NCBI RefSeq assembly: GCF_009720865.1
Contig: NZ_WNLA01000005.1
Location: 186,001-250,000, forward strand
From: Pseudoduganella ginsengisoli
Lineage (GTDB): Bacteria; Pseudomonadota; Gammaproteobacteria; Burkholderiales; Burkholderiaceae_D
Direction of reading: 5' to 3'
DNA: 64,000 nt
The position numbers and the translations under genes are program-made. The notes beneath the pieces are model-generated. The model made no database searches, was not told where the DNA came from, and was given only the letters and a program-made list of their open reading frames with translations. Below are positions 42,765 to 51,404 of this stretch, piece after piece; positions within the stretch are counted from its first letter, which is position 1; every line of letters begins with the position of its first letter.

Positions 42765-44558
42765 ATGACTATCCCCCGCCGCCTTGGCGCCGCCAGCGCA
42801 CTGCTGTTTTCATTGATGCTGGGCGCTGCCCATGCCGACGCCCCCGACCTGGAGAGCCGCCGCGCCGCCCTCAATGCACTGCTCAAGGAACAGTGGGACC
42901 ACACGATGCGCGGCAGCCCGGAATGGGCGTCGCTGCTGGGAGACAAGCGCTTCAACGACCGCTGGCAAGACTTTTCGCAAGCGGCCATTGACGCGGATAA
43001 TCAGGCGACGCTGGATTTCCTCAAGCGATTTGAAGCCATCGATACCACAGGTTTTCCCCTGCAGGAAAAGCTGAACCGCGATTTGATGGTGCGCGAATTG
43101 CGCAACAATGTGGAAAGCATGCCGTTCCGCGACTGGGAAATGCCGCTGGCGCAAAATTCCGGCGTGCACCTGGACATCCCGCAAATTGTGTCGGCGCTGC
43201 CGTTTGAAACCGTCAAGGATTACGAAGACTATATCGTCCGCCTGCACAAGTTGCCCAAGCTGTTCGCGGAAACCCGCATCCAGATGGACAAAGGCGTGAA
43301 GGATGGCTTGATGCCGCCTAAATTCCTGATTCCGAAAATCGCCAAGCAGTGTGAAGATGTGGCGGCCATGAAACCGTCCGCCTCGCCATTTGCCGAACCA
43401 CTGAAAAAATTCCCCAATGATTTCTCTGCGGCGGATAAAGCGCGCCTGACGAAGGAAATCCTGGCCGCCGTGCAAAAAGATGTGGTCCCCGCATACAAGC
43501 AACTGGGTGCGTACGTCAAGACGCAATACCTGCCGCACGGCCGCAAGGATGTGGGCATGTGGTCGCTGCCGAATGGCGAAGCGCGCTACAGCATCAAGGC
43601 GAAGCATGCCACCACCACGGACATGAGCCCGGAAGAAATCCACCAGCTGGGCTTGTCCGAAGTGGCCCGCATTGAAGGACAAATGCTGCAAGTGGCGCAA
43701 AAGCTGGGCTACAAGGATTTGAAGTCGTTCAACAAGGCAGTGGAAGCCAACCCTGCGCTGCACCCGAAATCGCGCCAGGAAATCATCGACCTGTACCAGA
43801 AATATACGGACCAGATGTATGCGCAATTGCCGCAGCAATTCGGCATCTTGCCGAAGGCGAAAGTGGAAATCAAACGGGTCGAGGAATTCCGCGAAAAAGG
43901 CGCTTCAGGCGCCGCGTATATGGGCGGCTCGCCGGATGGCAAGCGTCCGGGCCGCGTGATGGTCAATACCGGCGACTTTGCCAAGCGTTCCACCGTCAGC
44001 ATTGAAACCACGGCCTTGCATGAAGGCGTGCCGGGCCACCACATGCAGATTTCCATCGCGCAGGAAATCGACGGCTTGCCGATGTTCCGCCAGCAGGGCA
44101 ATTACACGGCGTATGCGGAAGGCTGGGCGCTGTATTCCGAACGCCTGGGTGAGGAACTGGGCTTCTTCAAGGATCCTTATAGCTACTACGGCCATTTGCA
44201 GGATGAAATGCTGCGCGCGATCCGTTTGGTGGTGGATACGGGCTTGCACTACAAGAAGTGGACACGCCAGCAAGTGGTAGATTTCTTCCACGACCATTCC
44301 GGCATTGAAGAAGTCGAAGTGCAGAGCGAGACGGACCGCTACATCGTGTGGCCTGGCCAGGCGCTGGGCTACAAGATCGGCCAGCTGAAAATCCTGTCGC
44401 TGCGCGACTATGCGAAGCAGGAACTGGGTCCGCGCTTTGACATCCGCAAGTTCCACGACCAGGTGCTGGGCGCGGGCGCGTTGCCGATGGATGTGCTGGA
44501 AGCGCAGATCAAGGGCTGGGTGGCGGCCGAGAAGGGCAACGCCACGGCGCAGCAATAA
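42765..44558 (+). CDS. DUF885-family protein, metallopeptidase-like, secreted
   Basis: A 597-residue protein. ATG 42765 (TTGAGG upstream) gives a signal peptide MTIPRRLGAASALLFSLMLG then AAHADA. The family signature ALHEGVPGHHMQ, with two His and one Glu of an HExxPGHH zinc-site motif, is near residue 420, followed by YAEGWALYSERLGEELG. These fit the DUF885 family, thought to be metallopeptidases. It should act in the periplasm. The gene stands alone between the isomerase and the convergent uvrA. Confidence 0.88.
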   Translation: MTIPRRLGAASALLFSLMLGAAHADAPDLESRRAALNALLKEQWDHTMRGSPEWASLLGDKRFNDRWQDFSQAAIDADNQATLDFLKRFEAIDTTGFPLQEKLNRDLMVRELRNNVESMPFRDWEMPLAQNSGVHLDIPQIVSALPFETVKDYEDYIVRLHKLPKLFAETRIQMDKGVKDGLMPPKFLIPKIAKQCEDVAAMKPSASPFAEPLKKFPNDFSAADKARLTKEILAAVQKDVVPAYKQLGAYVKTQYLPHGRKDVGMWSLPNGEARYSIKAKHATTTDMSPEEIHQLGLSEVARIEGQMLQVAQKLGYKDLKSFNKAVEANPALHPKSRQEIIDLYQKYTDQMYAQLPQQFGILPKAKVEIKRVEEFREKGASGAAYMGGSPDGKRPGRVMVNTGDFAKRSTVSIETTALHEGVPGHHMQISIAQEIDGLPMFRQQGNYTAYAEGWALYSERLGEELGFFKDPYSYYGHLQDEMLRAIRLVVDTGLHYKKWTRQQVVDFFHDHSGIEEVEVQSETDRYIVWPGQALGYKIGQLKILSLRDYAKQELGPRFDIRKFHDQVLGAGALPMDVLEAQIKGWVAAEKGNATAQQ

Positions 44559-44592
44559 AAAAAATGCCGCCGTCCGGGGAGGGCGGCGGCAT
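44557..44592 (-). terminator. Rho-independent terminator of uvrA
   Basis: Inverted repeat ATGCCGCCG...CGGCGGCAT (44564-44572 and 44584-44592). On the minus strand it is followed by eight T (A-run 44557-44564), as expected for uvrA; the DUF885 gene on the plus strand gets the hairpin without a T-run. Confidence 0.82.
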
Positions 44593-44598
44593 CGGCCA

Positions 44599-47472
44599 TT
44601 ACGCTTTTTTCTTCTTCGGCGCCAGCGCCGGCAGCAGCGGCACCAGATACCTGCCCGTCACGCTGTCCGGGTTGCCCGCCACCTCTTCCGGCGAGCCGGT
44701 GGCAATAATCTGTCCGCCACCGGCGCCCCCTTCCGGCCCCAGGTCGACTATCCAGTCCGCCGTCTTGATCACATCGAGGTTGTGCTCGATGATGGCCAGC
44801 GTATTGCCCTGGTCGCGCAGGCGGTGGATGACTTTCAACAGCAAGTCGATATCGTGGAAGTGCAGGCCCGTGGTCGGTTCATCGAGGATGTACAAGGTGC
44901 GGCCCGTATCGCGCTTCGACAGTTCCAGCGACAGTTTCACGCGCTGCGCCTCACCACCTGATAACGTGGTCGCGCTTTGCCCCAGCTTGATGTAGCCCAG
45001 GCCCACGTCCAGCAGGGTTTGCAATTTGCGGGCAATCAGCGGCACGGGCTTGAAGAATTCGTGCGCATCTTCCACCGTCATGTCCAGCACTTCCGTGATG
45101 TTTTTGCCCTTGTATTGCACTTCCAGCGTTTCACGGTTGTAGCGCTTGCCGTGGCACACGTCGCACGGCACATAGACGTCCGGCAAGAAGTGCATTTCCA
45201 CCTTGATCACGCCGTCGCCCTGGCACGCTTCGCAGCGGCCGCCTTTGACGTTGAACGAGAAACGCCCGGCGCTGTAGCCGCGCTCTTTCGCGGTCGGCAC
45301 GGTGGCGAACAAATCACGGATCGGCGTGAACAGGCCGGTATAAGTCGCCGGGTTCGAGCGTGGCGTACGGCCGATCGGCGCCTGGTCGACCGAGATGACT
45401 TTGTCGAAGTGTTCCAGGCCGCTGATGGATTCATGTGGCGACGGTTCCGTCTGCGAACCATACAGGTGGCGCGACAGGGCCGGATACAGCGTATCGTTGA
45501 TCAGCGATGATTTGCCGGAACCGGACACGCCGGTGATACACGTCATCAAGCCGACCGGCAATTGCAAGGTCACGTTTTTCAGGTTGTTGCCGGTCGCGCC
45601 CGTGATCACCAGCTGGCGCTCTTCATCGAACTGGTGGCGCTTCTTCGGCACTTCGATTTTCTTCGCGCCGGACAGGTATTGCGACGTCAGCGAATCCTTG
45701 TTCTTCAAGATGTCTTTCAGCGGACCGGCGGCAATCACGTCGCCGCCATGCACGCCCGCGCCTTTGCCCATGTCGACAATGTAGTCGGCCGTGCGGATCG
45801 CATCTTCATCGTGTTCCACCACCAGCACGGAATTGCCGATGTCGCGCAAGTGTTTCAAGGTATCGATCAGGCGGTCGTTGTCGCGCTGGTGCAAGCCGAT
45901 CGATGGTTCATCGAGCACATACATCACGCCAGTCAGGCCGGAACCGATTTGCGACGCCAGGCGGATACGCTGCGCTTCGCCTCCGGATAAGGTATCGGCG
46001 CTGCGGTCCAGCGACAAATAATCGAGGCCGACGTTATTCAGGAACGTCAACCGCGACACGATTTCCTTGATGACGCGGTCGGCGATTTCCTTCTTCGCGC
46101 CAGACAGTTCCAAGCCTTCAAAATAATCGAGGCAATCGCGCAGCGGCTTGCGGGCAATTTCATAAATCGCGCGCTCATGGTCGCCCATGCCGACTTTGAC
46201 GAAACGCGCTTCCACGCGCAGGCGCGCACCGGCGCACGACGGGCATTCTTTTTCGTTGATGAACTTGGCCAATTCTTCCTTGACGGCCATGGAATCCGTT
46301 TCACGGTAGCGGCGCGACAGGTTGTTGACCACGCCTTCAAACGTATGTTCCTTGACCACGGCGCGGCCGCGTTCATTGATATAAGTGAATGGAATCGATT
46401 GTTTGCCGGAGCCTTGCAAGATCACGTCGCGCGCAGTTTTCGGCAATTGCTCGAAGGGCGTATCGAGGTCGAATTCGTAATACGCAGCCAGCGCCGTCAA
46501 CATCTGGAAATAAAACTGGTTGCGGCGGTCCCAGCCTTTGATGGCGCCGGACGCCAGCGACAAGTTCGGGAACGCGACTATGCGTTTCGGGTCAAAGAAT
46601 TCAATGTGGCCCAGGCCGTCGCACTCGGGGCACGCGCCCATCGGGTTGTTGAACGAGAACAAACGCGGTTCCAGTTCTTGCAGCGAATAGCCGCACACGT
46701 TGCACGCGAATTTGTTCGAGTACACGTGTTCCTTGGCCGTATCCATTTCATACGCGACGGCGCGGCCATCGGCCAGGCGCAGCGCCGTCTCAAAGCTTTC
46801 CGCCAGGCGCTGCTTGATGTCGGCATTGACTTTGACGCGGTCAATGACGACGTCGATCGTGTGCTTTTCCGTCTTCTTCAGCTTTGGCAAATCATCGGCG
46901 TCATAAATCTTCGCGTCATGCGTGCCGCTCTGGATGCGGAAGCGCACGAAACCCTGCGCCTGCATTTGCTCGAACAAGTCCACATGTTCGCCCTTGCGGT
47001 TGGCCACCACAGGCGCGAGGATCATCAGCTTGGTCCCTTCCGGCATGGCCAGCACGGCATCGACCATTTGCGACACGGATTGCGCGGCCAGCGCATTTTC
47101 CGGGTGGTCCGGGCAATACGGCGTACCGACGCGCGCATACAGCAGGCGCAGGTAATCGTGGATTTCCGTCACGGTGCCGACCGTGGAACGGGGATTGTGC
47201 GACGTGGCCTTTTGTTCAATGGAAATCGCCGGCGACAAGCCTTCGATCAAGTCCACGTCCGGTTTTTCCATCAATTGCAGGAATTGGCGCGCATAAGCCG
47301 ACAGCGATTCCACGTAGCGTCGCTGGCCTTCCGCATACAGCGTGTCGAACGCCAGCGACGATTTGCCGGAACCGGACAAACCGGTGATCACGATCAGCTT
47401 GTTGCGGGGCAGGTCGAGGTTGATGTTTTTCAGGTTGTGCGTGCGAGCGCCGCGGACGCGGATGTATTCCAT
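44599..47472 (-). CDS. uvrA: Excinuclease ABC subunit UvrA
   Basis: A 957-residue damage-recognition ATPase of nucleotide excision repair. It has two ABC modules with Walker [20 protein letters not shown] (near residue 31) and [20 protein letters not shown] (near residue 650), and two ABC signatures ([10 protein letters not shown]). Zinc-site cysteines are visible in CNVCGYS...CPECDGLG and CEACQGDG...[10 protein letters not shown]. The length is standard. A LexA box 90 nt upstream suggests SOS induction. It is convergent with DUF885. Confidence 0.98.
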   Translation of the reverse strand: MEYIRVRGARTHNLKNINLDLPRNKLIVITGLSGSGKSSLAFDTLYAEGQRRYVESLSAYARQFLQLMEKPDVDLIEGLSPAISIEQKATSHNPRSTVGTVTEIHDYLRLLYARVGTPYCPDHPENALAAQSVSQMVDAVLAMPEGTKLMILAPVVANRKGEHVDLFEQMQAQGFVRFRIQSGTHDAKIYDADDLPKLKKTEKHTIDVVIDRVKVNADIKQRLAESFETALRLADGRAVAYEMDTAKEHVYSNKFACNVCGYSLQELEPRLFSFNNPMGACPECDGLGHIEFFDPKRIVAFPNLSLASGAIKGWDRRNQFYFQMLTALAAYYEFDLDTPFEQLPKTARDVILQGSGKQSIPFTYINERGRAVVKEHTFEGVVNNLSRRYRETDSMAVKEELAKFINEKECPSCAGARLRVEARFVKVGMGDHERAIYEIARKPLRDCLDYFEGLELSGAKKEIADRVIKEIVSRLTFLNNVGLDYLSLDRSADTLSGGEAQRIRLASQIGSGLTGVMYVLDEPSIGLHQRDNDRLIDTLKHLRDIGNSVLVVEHDEDAIRTADYIVDMGKGAGVHGGDVIAAGPLKDILKNKDSLTSQYLSGAKKIEVPKKRHQFDEERQLVITGATGNNLKNVTLQLPVGLMTCITGVSGSGKSSLINDTLYPALSRHLYGSQTEPSPHESISGLEHFDKVISVDQAPIGRTPRSNPATYTGLFTPIRDLFATVPTAKERGYSAGRFSFNVKGGRCEACQGDGVIKVEMHFLPDVYVPCDVCHGKRYNRETLEVQYKGKNITEVLDMTVEDAHEFFKPVPLIARKLQTLLDVGLGYIKLGQSATTLSGGEAQRVKLSLELSKRDTGRTLYILDEPTTGLHFHDIDLLLKVIHRLRDQGNTLAIIEHNLDVIKTADWIVDLGPEGGAGGGQIIATGSPEEVAGNPDSVTGRYLVPLLPALAPKKKKA

Positions 47473-47525
47473 GGGGATGTATGCCTTTCGGGTCAGCCCG
47501 ATACTATAGCTGGATATAAAGACTT

Positions 47526-47557
47526 GCGCCGGGCATGAGATGAATCAAACCCGGCGC
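47526..47557. other. Hairpin in the uvrA leader
   Basis: GCGCCGGG, a 16-nt spacer, CCCGGCGC: a perfect 8-bp inverted repeat between the LexA box and the uvrA start. It has no T-run, so it is more likely a leader hairpin or a second binding site than a terminator for the TetR gene upstream. Confidence 0.45.
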
Positions 47558-47561
47558 TTGG

Positions 47562-47581
47562 CACTGTACATAATACCAGTA
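47562..47581. promoter_or_regulatory. LexA (SOS) box of uvrA
   Basis: CACTGTACATAATACCAGTA: CTG-N10-CAG with ACTG...CAGT symmetry, one base off the core consensus CTGT-N8-ACAG. It sits about 90 nt upstream of the uvrA start on the correct side, and overlaps a TATTAT box on the minus strand. Confidence 0.72.
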
Positions 47582-47605
47582 TTTGGCGGCGCAGTTCCAG
47601 CAAAT

Positions 47606-48232
47606 TCAATGAGTTGATGCTGGCCGGTAACTCAGGTAACCCATCACCGCATCAATGATGGCCACTTCGATATCGGATGTGGCAAAGGGCGGCGCGTCGA
47701 TCACAGCCGCGTGCACCATGGATTGCATGATGCGCAAGATCACCCACGTGGCCAGGTCCAGGTCGCGCGGCACGATGTCGGCGCGCCAGTCGTCCAGCAG
47801 CGTGCGCACGCGTTTGAAAATGCTGAGGTCGGTTTCGTTTTCCGACTGCGGCGCGTCGAAATACGGGAATTGCTGTTCCAGCATCTTGTGCAGCGCCGGT
47901 TCCAGTAAATGGGCAGCCAGCAGCGCGCGCACCATGGCGCCGATATGTCCCGCCAACGTCGGCTCAACGGGTTGGGCCAGCACGGTTTCGATGGCCTGCT
48001 GCACTTGCTCGGCGTGGCGCTGGTGCAGGGCGGCAATCAGCGCATCCTTGTGCGGGAAGTATTGATACAGCGAACCGACGCTGATGCCGGCTTTTTCCGC
48101 GATCAAATTCGTGTTGGTGCCGGCATAGCCATGCTGGGCAAAAACGCGAGCCGTGGCTTCCAGAATCACGTCAACCGTGTTGCGCGAACGCGCTTGCTGC
48201 GGGGCTTTGCGGGGGCGGGGGATGTCGGTCAT
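47606..48232 (-). CDS. TetR-family regulator, divergent to MFS transporter
   Basis: A 208-residue TetR protein. Its N-terminal helix-turn-helix is TNTNLIAEKAGISVGSLYQYFPHKDALI (residues ~39-66), a classical AcrR-like recognition region. The C-terminal domain is of the ligand-binding TetR type. It is divergent from the MFS transporter across about 100 nt with the palindrome at 48289, so it probably represses the transporter and itself. Confidence 0.93.
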   Translation of the reverse strand: MTDIPRPRKAPQQARSRNTVDVILEATARVFAQHGYAGTNTNLIAEKAGISVGSLYQYFPHKDALIAALHQRHAEQVQQAIETVLAQPVEPTLAGHIGAMVRALLAAHLLEPALHKMLEQQFPYFDAPQSENETDLSIFKRVRTLLDDWRADIVPRDLDLATWVILRIMQSMVHAAVIDAPPFATSDIEVAIIDAVMGYLSYRPASTH

Positions 48233-48288
48233 GGCGGTTTCGGAATGCGAGTTTTCGAAGGGGGATGGCGATTTTACAATTTAATTGT

Positions 48289-48300
48289 GAGCAATTGCTC
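48289..48300. promoter_or_regulatory. Probable TetR operator between tetR and MFS genes
   Basis: GAGCAATTGCTC, a perfect 12-bp palindrome extended by TG/CG, in the divergent gap 33 nt upstream of the MFS start. Size and place suit a TetR dimer. Confidence 0.65.
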
Positions 48301-48332
48301 GCTTTTGAACTGCCAACTTTGAAAGAATTCCC

Positions 48333-49532
48333 ATGAATGCTCCCCGAGACTTCGCTACATCGGCGCCGCCACAGGCCATCAATGTAGTGCAAACATTATT
48401 TCCCATCGTGCTGGCCGTGTTTGCCAGTTTTCTTGCCATCGGCATGGCATTGCCGGTGTTGCCGCTGCACGTGCATGGCCAGCTAGGGTTCAGCACGTTC
48501 GTGGTTGGCGTGATTGCCGGCGCCCAATTTGTCGCCGCGCTGCTGAGCCGGGCTTGGGCTGGCGGCTTGGCTGATACGCGCGGCGCCAAACGCGCCGTGG
48601 TGACTGGTTGCGTCATGGCGATCGCGTCGGCGCTGGTGTATCTGGCGTCGCTGCCGCTCGCCGGCCAACCGCAGGCGTCCGTGGCCGTGCTGCTGTTGGG
48701 GCGGGTCTTGCTGGGCTGCGCGGAAAGTTTGATTGCCACTGGCGCGCTGAGCTGGGGTGTCGGCCTGGCCGGACCGCACAATGCGGGCAAAGTCATGGCG
48801 TGGGTAGGCATTGCCATGTATGGCGCGTACGGCGCCGGTGCACCGGCCGGGATGGCGTTGTACCAACAGTATGGTTTCCAGGGTGTCGCATGGGCCGCCA
48901 TGCTGGCGCCGGTTTGCGCGCTGCTGTTGCTGGCCCGTTGCCAGGGCGTGCCGCCAGCCGCCATGCGCCGCATGCCGTTCTATAAAGTATTGGGTGCAGT
49001 GTGGTGGCCGGGGCTGGGGCTGGCGTTTTCCAGCGTGGGATTTGGCGTCATCACAGCCTTTATTTCCCTGCTGTTTGCCGCGAAAGACTGGGGCAGCCCG
49101 TCGCTGGTGTTTCCGGCGTTTGGTGCGGCGTTTATTGGTGCGCGCCTGCTGTTCGGGCATTTACCGGACCGGATTGGCGGCGCGCAAGTCGCGCTGGTGT
49201 GCGTGCTGGTCGAAGTGGTGGGGCTGCTGTGCATTTGGCAAGCGCCGGCGCCACAGCTGGTGTATGTGGGCGCGGCGTTGACCGGCTTTGGCTATTCGCT
49301 GGCTTTTCCCGGTTTTGGCGTGGAAGCTGTCAAACGGGCGCCGCCGCAAAGCCGTGGCTCGGCCATGGGCGCCTACGTGGCTTTCCTGGATATGTCGCTG
49401 GGCCTGACCAGCCCGCTGGCCGGTGCGCTGGCTGCCCAGCGGGGCATCGATGCGGTGTATCTGGCAGGCTGTATTGCCGTTGCCTGTGCCGTGGTGATTG
49501 CGCTGCGTTTGCTGCAAGCGGCGCGTGCCTGA
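48333..49532 (+). CDS. MFS transporter (YhhS/YfcJ-like)
   Basis: A 399-residue, 12-helix major facilitator. The start is MNAPRDFATSAPPQAINVVQ; motif A appears as GGLADTRGAKRAVV after helix 2 and a C-terminal copy as GHLPDRIGGAQVAL. Such transporters export drugs or sugars by proton antiport. The divergent TetR gene suggests efflux induced by its substrate. The exact subfamily is judged from overall character. Confidence 0.85.
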   Translation: MNAPRDFATSAPPQAINVVQTLFPIVLAVFASFLAIGMALPVLPLHVHGQLGFSTFVVGVIAGAQFVAALLSRAWAGGLADTRGAKRAVVTGCVMAIASALVYLASLPLAGQPQASVAVLLLGRVLLGCAESLIATGALSWGVGLAGPHNAGKVMAWVGIAMYGAYGAGAPAGMALYQQYGFQGVAWAAMLAPVCALLLLARCQGVPPAAMRRMPFYKVLGAVWWPGLGLAFSSVGFGVITAFISLLFAAKDWGSPSLVFPAFGAAFIGARLLFGHLPDRIGGAQVALVCVLVEVVGLLCIWQAPAPQLVYVGAALTGFGYSLAFPGFGVEAVKRAPPQSRGSAMGAYVAFLDMSLGLTSPLAGALAAQRGIDAVYLAGCIAVACAVVIALRLLQAARA

Positions 49533-49632
49533 TGCATGATGATTAACAAGGCGTGGTTGTTCTAAGGGCAGGCAAATTCAGTTAAACTCTTGGGTTTTGG
49601 GGCACCCCAGACCAACATCCAGGAGTTTATAA

Positions 49633-50130
49633 ATGGCATCAGTCAACAAAGTCATCATCGTCGGCAATCTGGGCCGTGATCCGGAAATCCGCTACATGCC
49701 CAGCGGTGATGCGATTGCCAACATCGCCGTGGCGACGTCGTACAAGTCGAAAGACCGCAACACCGGCGAGCAAAAAGAGCAGACCGAATGGCACCGCATT
49801 TCGTTCTTCGGCCGCCTGGCTGAAATCGTCGGCCAATACCTGAAAAAGGGTTCGTCGGTGTACGTGGAAGGCCGCCTGCAAACCCGTAAATACACGGACA
49901 AAGATGGCGTAGAGAAATACGCAACTGACATCATCGCTGAAAACATGCAAATGCTGGGCGGCCGTTCCGGCGGCATGGGCGGTGGCGATTCGATGGATGA
50001 CGGCGGCTATGATGCGCCGGTATCCCGTCCGGCGCCACGTCCACAGCCACAGCAGGCAGCACCGGCGCCGCGTCCGGCAGCCCGTCCGGCGCCGAACTTC
50101 TCGGATATGGATGACGATATTCCGTTCTAA
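49633..50130 (+). CDS. ssb: Single-stranded DNA-binding protein
   Basis: A 165-residue SSB. Residues 1-110 are the OB-fold ([55 protein letters not shown]). Then comes a Gly/Pro/Gln-rich linker and the partner-binding tip MDDDIPF. AGGAG precedes the ATG. The gene binds exposed single strands in replication, repair and recombination. No LexA box was seen, unlike uvrA. Confidence 0.98.
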   Translation: MASVNKVIIVGNLGRDPEIRYMPSGDAIANIAVATSYKSKDRNTGEQKEQTEWHRISFFGRLAEIVGQYLKKGSSVYVEGRLQTRKYTDKDGVEKYATDIIAENMQMLGGRSGGMGGGDSMDDGGYDAPVSRPAPRPQPQQAAPAPRPAARPAPNFSDMDDDIPF

Positions 50131-50150
50131 GCTGTTGTGGCTTAACCAGA

Positions 50151-50185
50151 AACCCGCCTTTTCTCTCAGAAAGGCGGGTTTTTTG
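50151..50185 (+). terminator. Rho-independent terminator of ssb
   Basis: AACCCGCCTT...AAGGCGGGTT, a perfect 10-bp (11 with an extra pair) stem with T-run, 20 nt after the ssb stop. Confidence 0.92.
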
Positions 50186-50207
50186 TTGTATGTCCATTGA
50201 TGCAAAT

Positions 50208-50290
50208 GAAAACGGCCCACCGAAGTGGGCCGTCTTGTAACATCATTTGTCTTATGGGGGAGGCTCACGCCCGCAAGTCCACAAGCTCAC
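50208..50290 (-). ncRNA. Candidate small RNA on the minus strand
   Basis: On the minus strand the stem ACGGCCCAC-UUCG-GUGGGCCGU (50212-50233) has a stable UUCG loop and runs into TTTTC, a strong terminator with no minus-strand gene before it. About 65 nt upstream is a TATACT box (50297-50302), giving an RNA of about 80 nt. The -35 element is weak. It overlaps nothing coding, and the same stem on the plus strand has no T-run. No RNA family was recognised. Confidence 0.4.
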
Positions 50291-50345
50291 GAGCAAAGTA
50301 TAGCACGTGATTGATCAAACTCGATTAAGCAAGGGGCGGCGACGC

Positions 50346-51020
50346 ATGGCAAGTGGGCTGACGACCGCACAAATTAGTGCGATAACAACGACGTTATCCG
50401 TCACGCGCATAGCGACTTTCGAGGCAGCGGCGGGATTCTCGGCGGGAGCCGATGTACTGGAGAAATACAGTTGGCATGCGCTGACGTCCGCAGCTTTTTT
50501 TGCATCCCTTCACATTTGCGAAGTTGCTATACGCAATGGCGTAGCTTCCGCTCTTGAGGCGACATACGGCCCTGACTGGCCATGGAATCCTACATTTGAG
50601 CATAGTCTTCCTAATCCCCATGGTCCGAACTTCAAGCCTAAGGATGAGCTGCTGAGGGCGCGTGCCAAAATGGCACCAGGAGCAACCGGGAAGGTTATCG
50701 CGGAACTTAAGTTTGCGTTCTGGTGCCACATGTTCACCAGCCGTCATCAAGTCCGTGTGTGGGATGCCAATATTCACAACATGTTTCCCAATCTGCCTAC
50801 CGCTTATACGCCATCGCAAGCCCGGCAGGCGATTCACAACGAGTTGGACTCGTTGAGAAAATTTCGAAACAGGATTGCTCATCATGAGCCGATTCTTGCC
50901 GATCCGCTGCCGCAGAGACAAAAGAGCATACAGATGCTAGTGAGTTGGCGTTGTGCTGAAGTTTCTGCCTGGCACTCTAAATGGGAAATCGTTACGCCGA
51001 CTATGGCTGCCAAGCCATAA
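50346..51020 (+). CDS. Abi-family protein with HEPN RNxxxH motif
   Basis: A 224-residue protein. ATG 50346 has AAGGGG upstream; a GTG at 50307 is also in frame. The C-terminal part has KFRNRIAHHEPIL (Arg174-Asn175, His179), the R-x4-H signature of HEPN/Abi-like RNases and the Abi_2-type family, which cause abortive infection in phage defence. The GC content and codon choices (more AT-ending codons) differ from the neighbours, suggesting recent transfer. No partner antitoxin is visible, so it stands alone between ssb and its own strong terminator. Confidence 0.78.
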   Translation: MASGLTTAQISAITTTLSVTRIATFEAAAGFSAGADVLEKYSWHALTSAAFFASLHICEVAIRNGVASALEATYGPDWPWNPTFEHSLPNPHGPNFKPKDELLRARAKMAPGATGKVIAELKFAFWCHMFTSRHQVRVWDANIHNMFPNLPTAYTPSQARQAIHNELDSLRKFRNRIAHHEPILADPLPQRQKSIQMLVSWRCAEVSAWHSKWEIVTPTMAAKP

Positions 51021-51048
51021 GCGATTTGTGCGCTGCAAACCAGCCAAT

Positions 51049-51090
51049 AAAACCCCTGAAAGCCCCGTGCTTCAGGGGTTTTGTGTTTTT
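51049..51090 (+). terminator. Rho-independent terminator of the Abi gene
   Basis: AAAACCCCTGAA / TTCAGGGGTTTT, a perfect 12-bp stem with a 10-nt loop, followed by a broken T-run (TTTTGTGTTTTT). Confidence 0.88.
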
Positions 51091-51404
51091 AGAGGCGATC
51101 CTCTAATCGCAGTGCAACATCTTTAATTTATATCAATTTGTGCCACAATGAATTCACGATCTTGCTGAAGAGCATTAATAATAATCGTGTTTGACTCTGT
51201 GTCCTCCGCGCTTCAAGCGCACCTTCTGCCCCGCCAGGCTGCCCACGCGACTGGCTTGCGCAAACCGGCTGATGCCATCCCCCATGCACCGAATTTGCCT
51301 GTCACGGCGCCACCAGGCCGCTGACGACGCTCATCCCCGCGCGCCCATGGGCGCCGCCGTGACGCATCCATTTTTCCAGTCTTTCCCACAACCGAAAGGT
51401 ATGT
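51091..51404. other. Gene-free region before the SPFH gene
   Basis: About 310 nt. The first half (51110-51200) is AT-rich (TTTAATTTATATCAATTTGTG, ATTAATAATAATCG) and probably carries the SPFH promoter, but no clear -35/-10 pair was fixed. The second half is GC-rich without a convincing ORF or dyad. Confidence 0.4.

Noticed and set aside
50212..50233. Hairpin as a second ssb terminator on the plus strand
   Set aside because: On the plus strand no T-run follows (CTTGTAAC), and a better ssb terminator lies 50 nt earlier; on the minus strand it is a full terminator.
50394..50921. 175-codon minus-strand ORF opposite the Abi gene, which could feed the minus-strand terminator
   Set aside because: No ribosome site or recognisable domain, while the plus frame has the HEPN motif. 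The minus-strand terminator is better explained by a short RNA.
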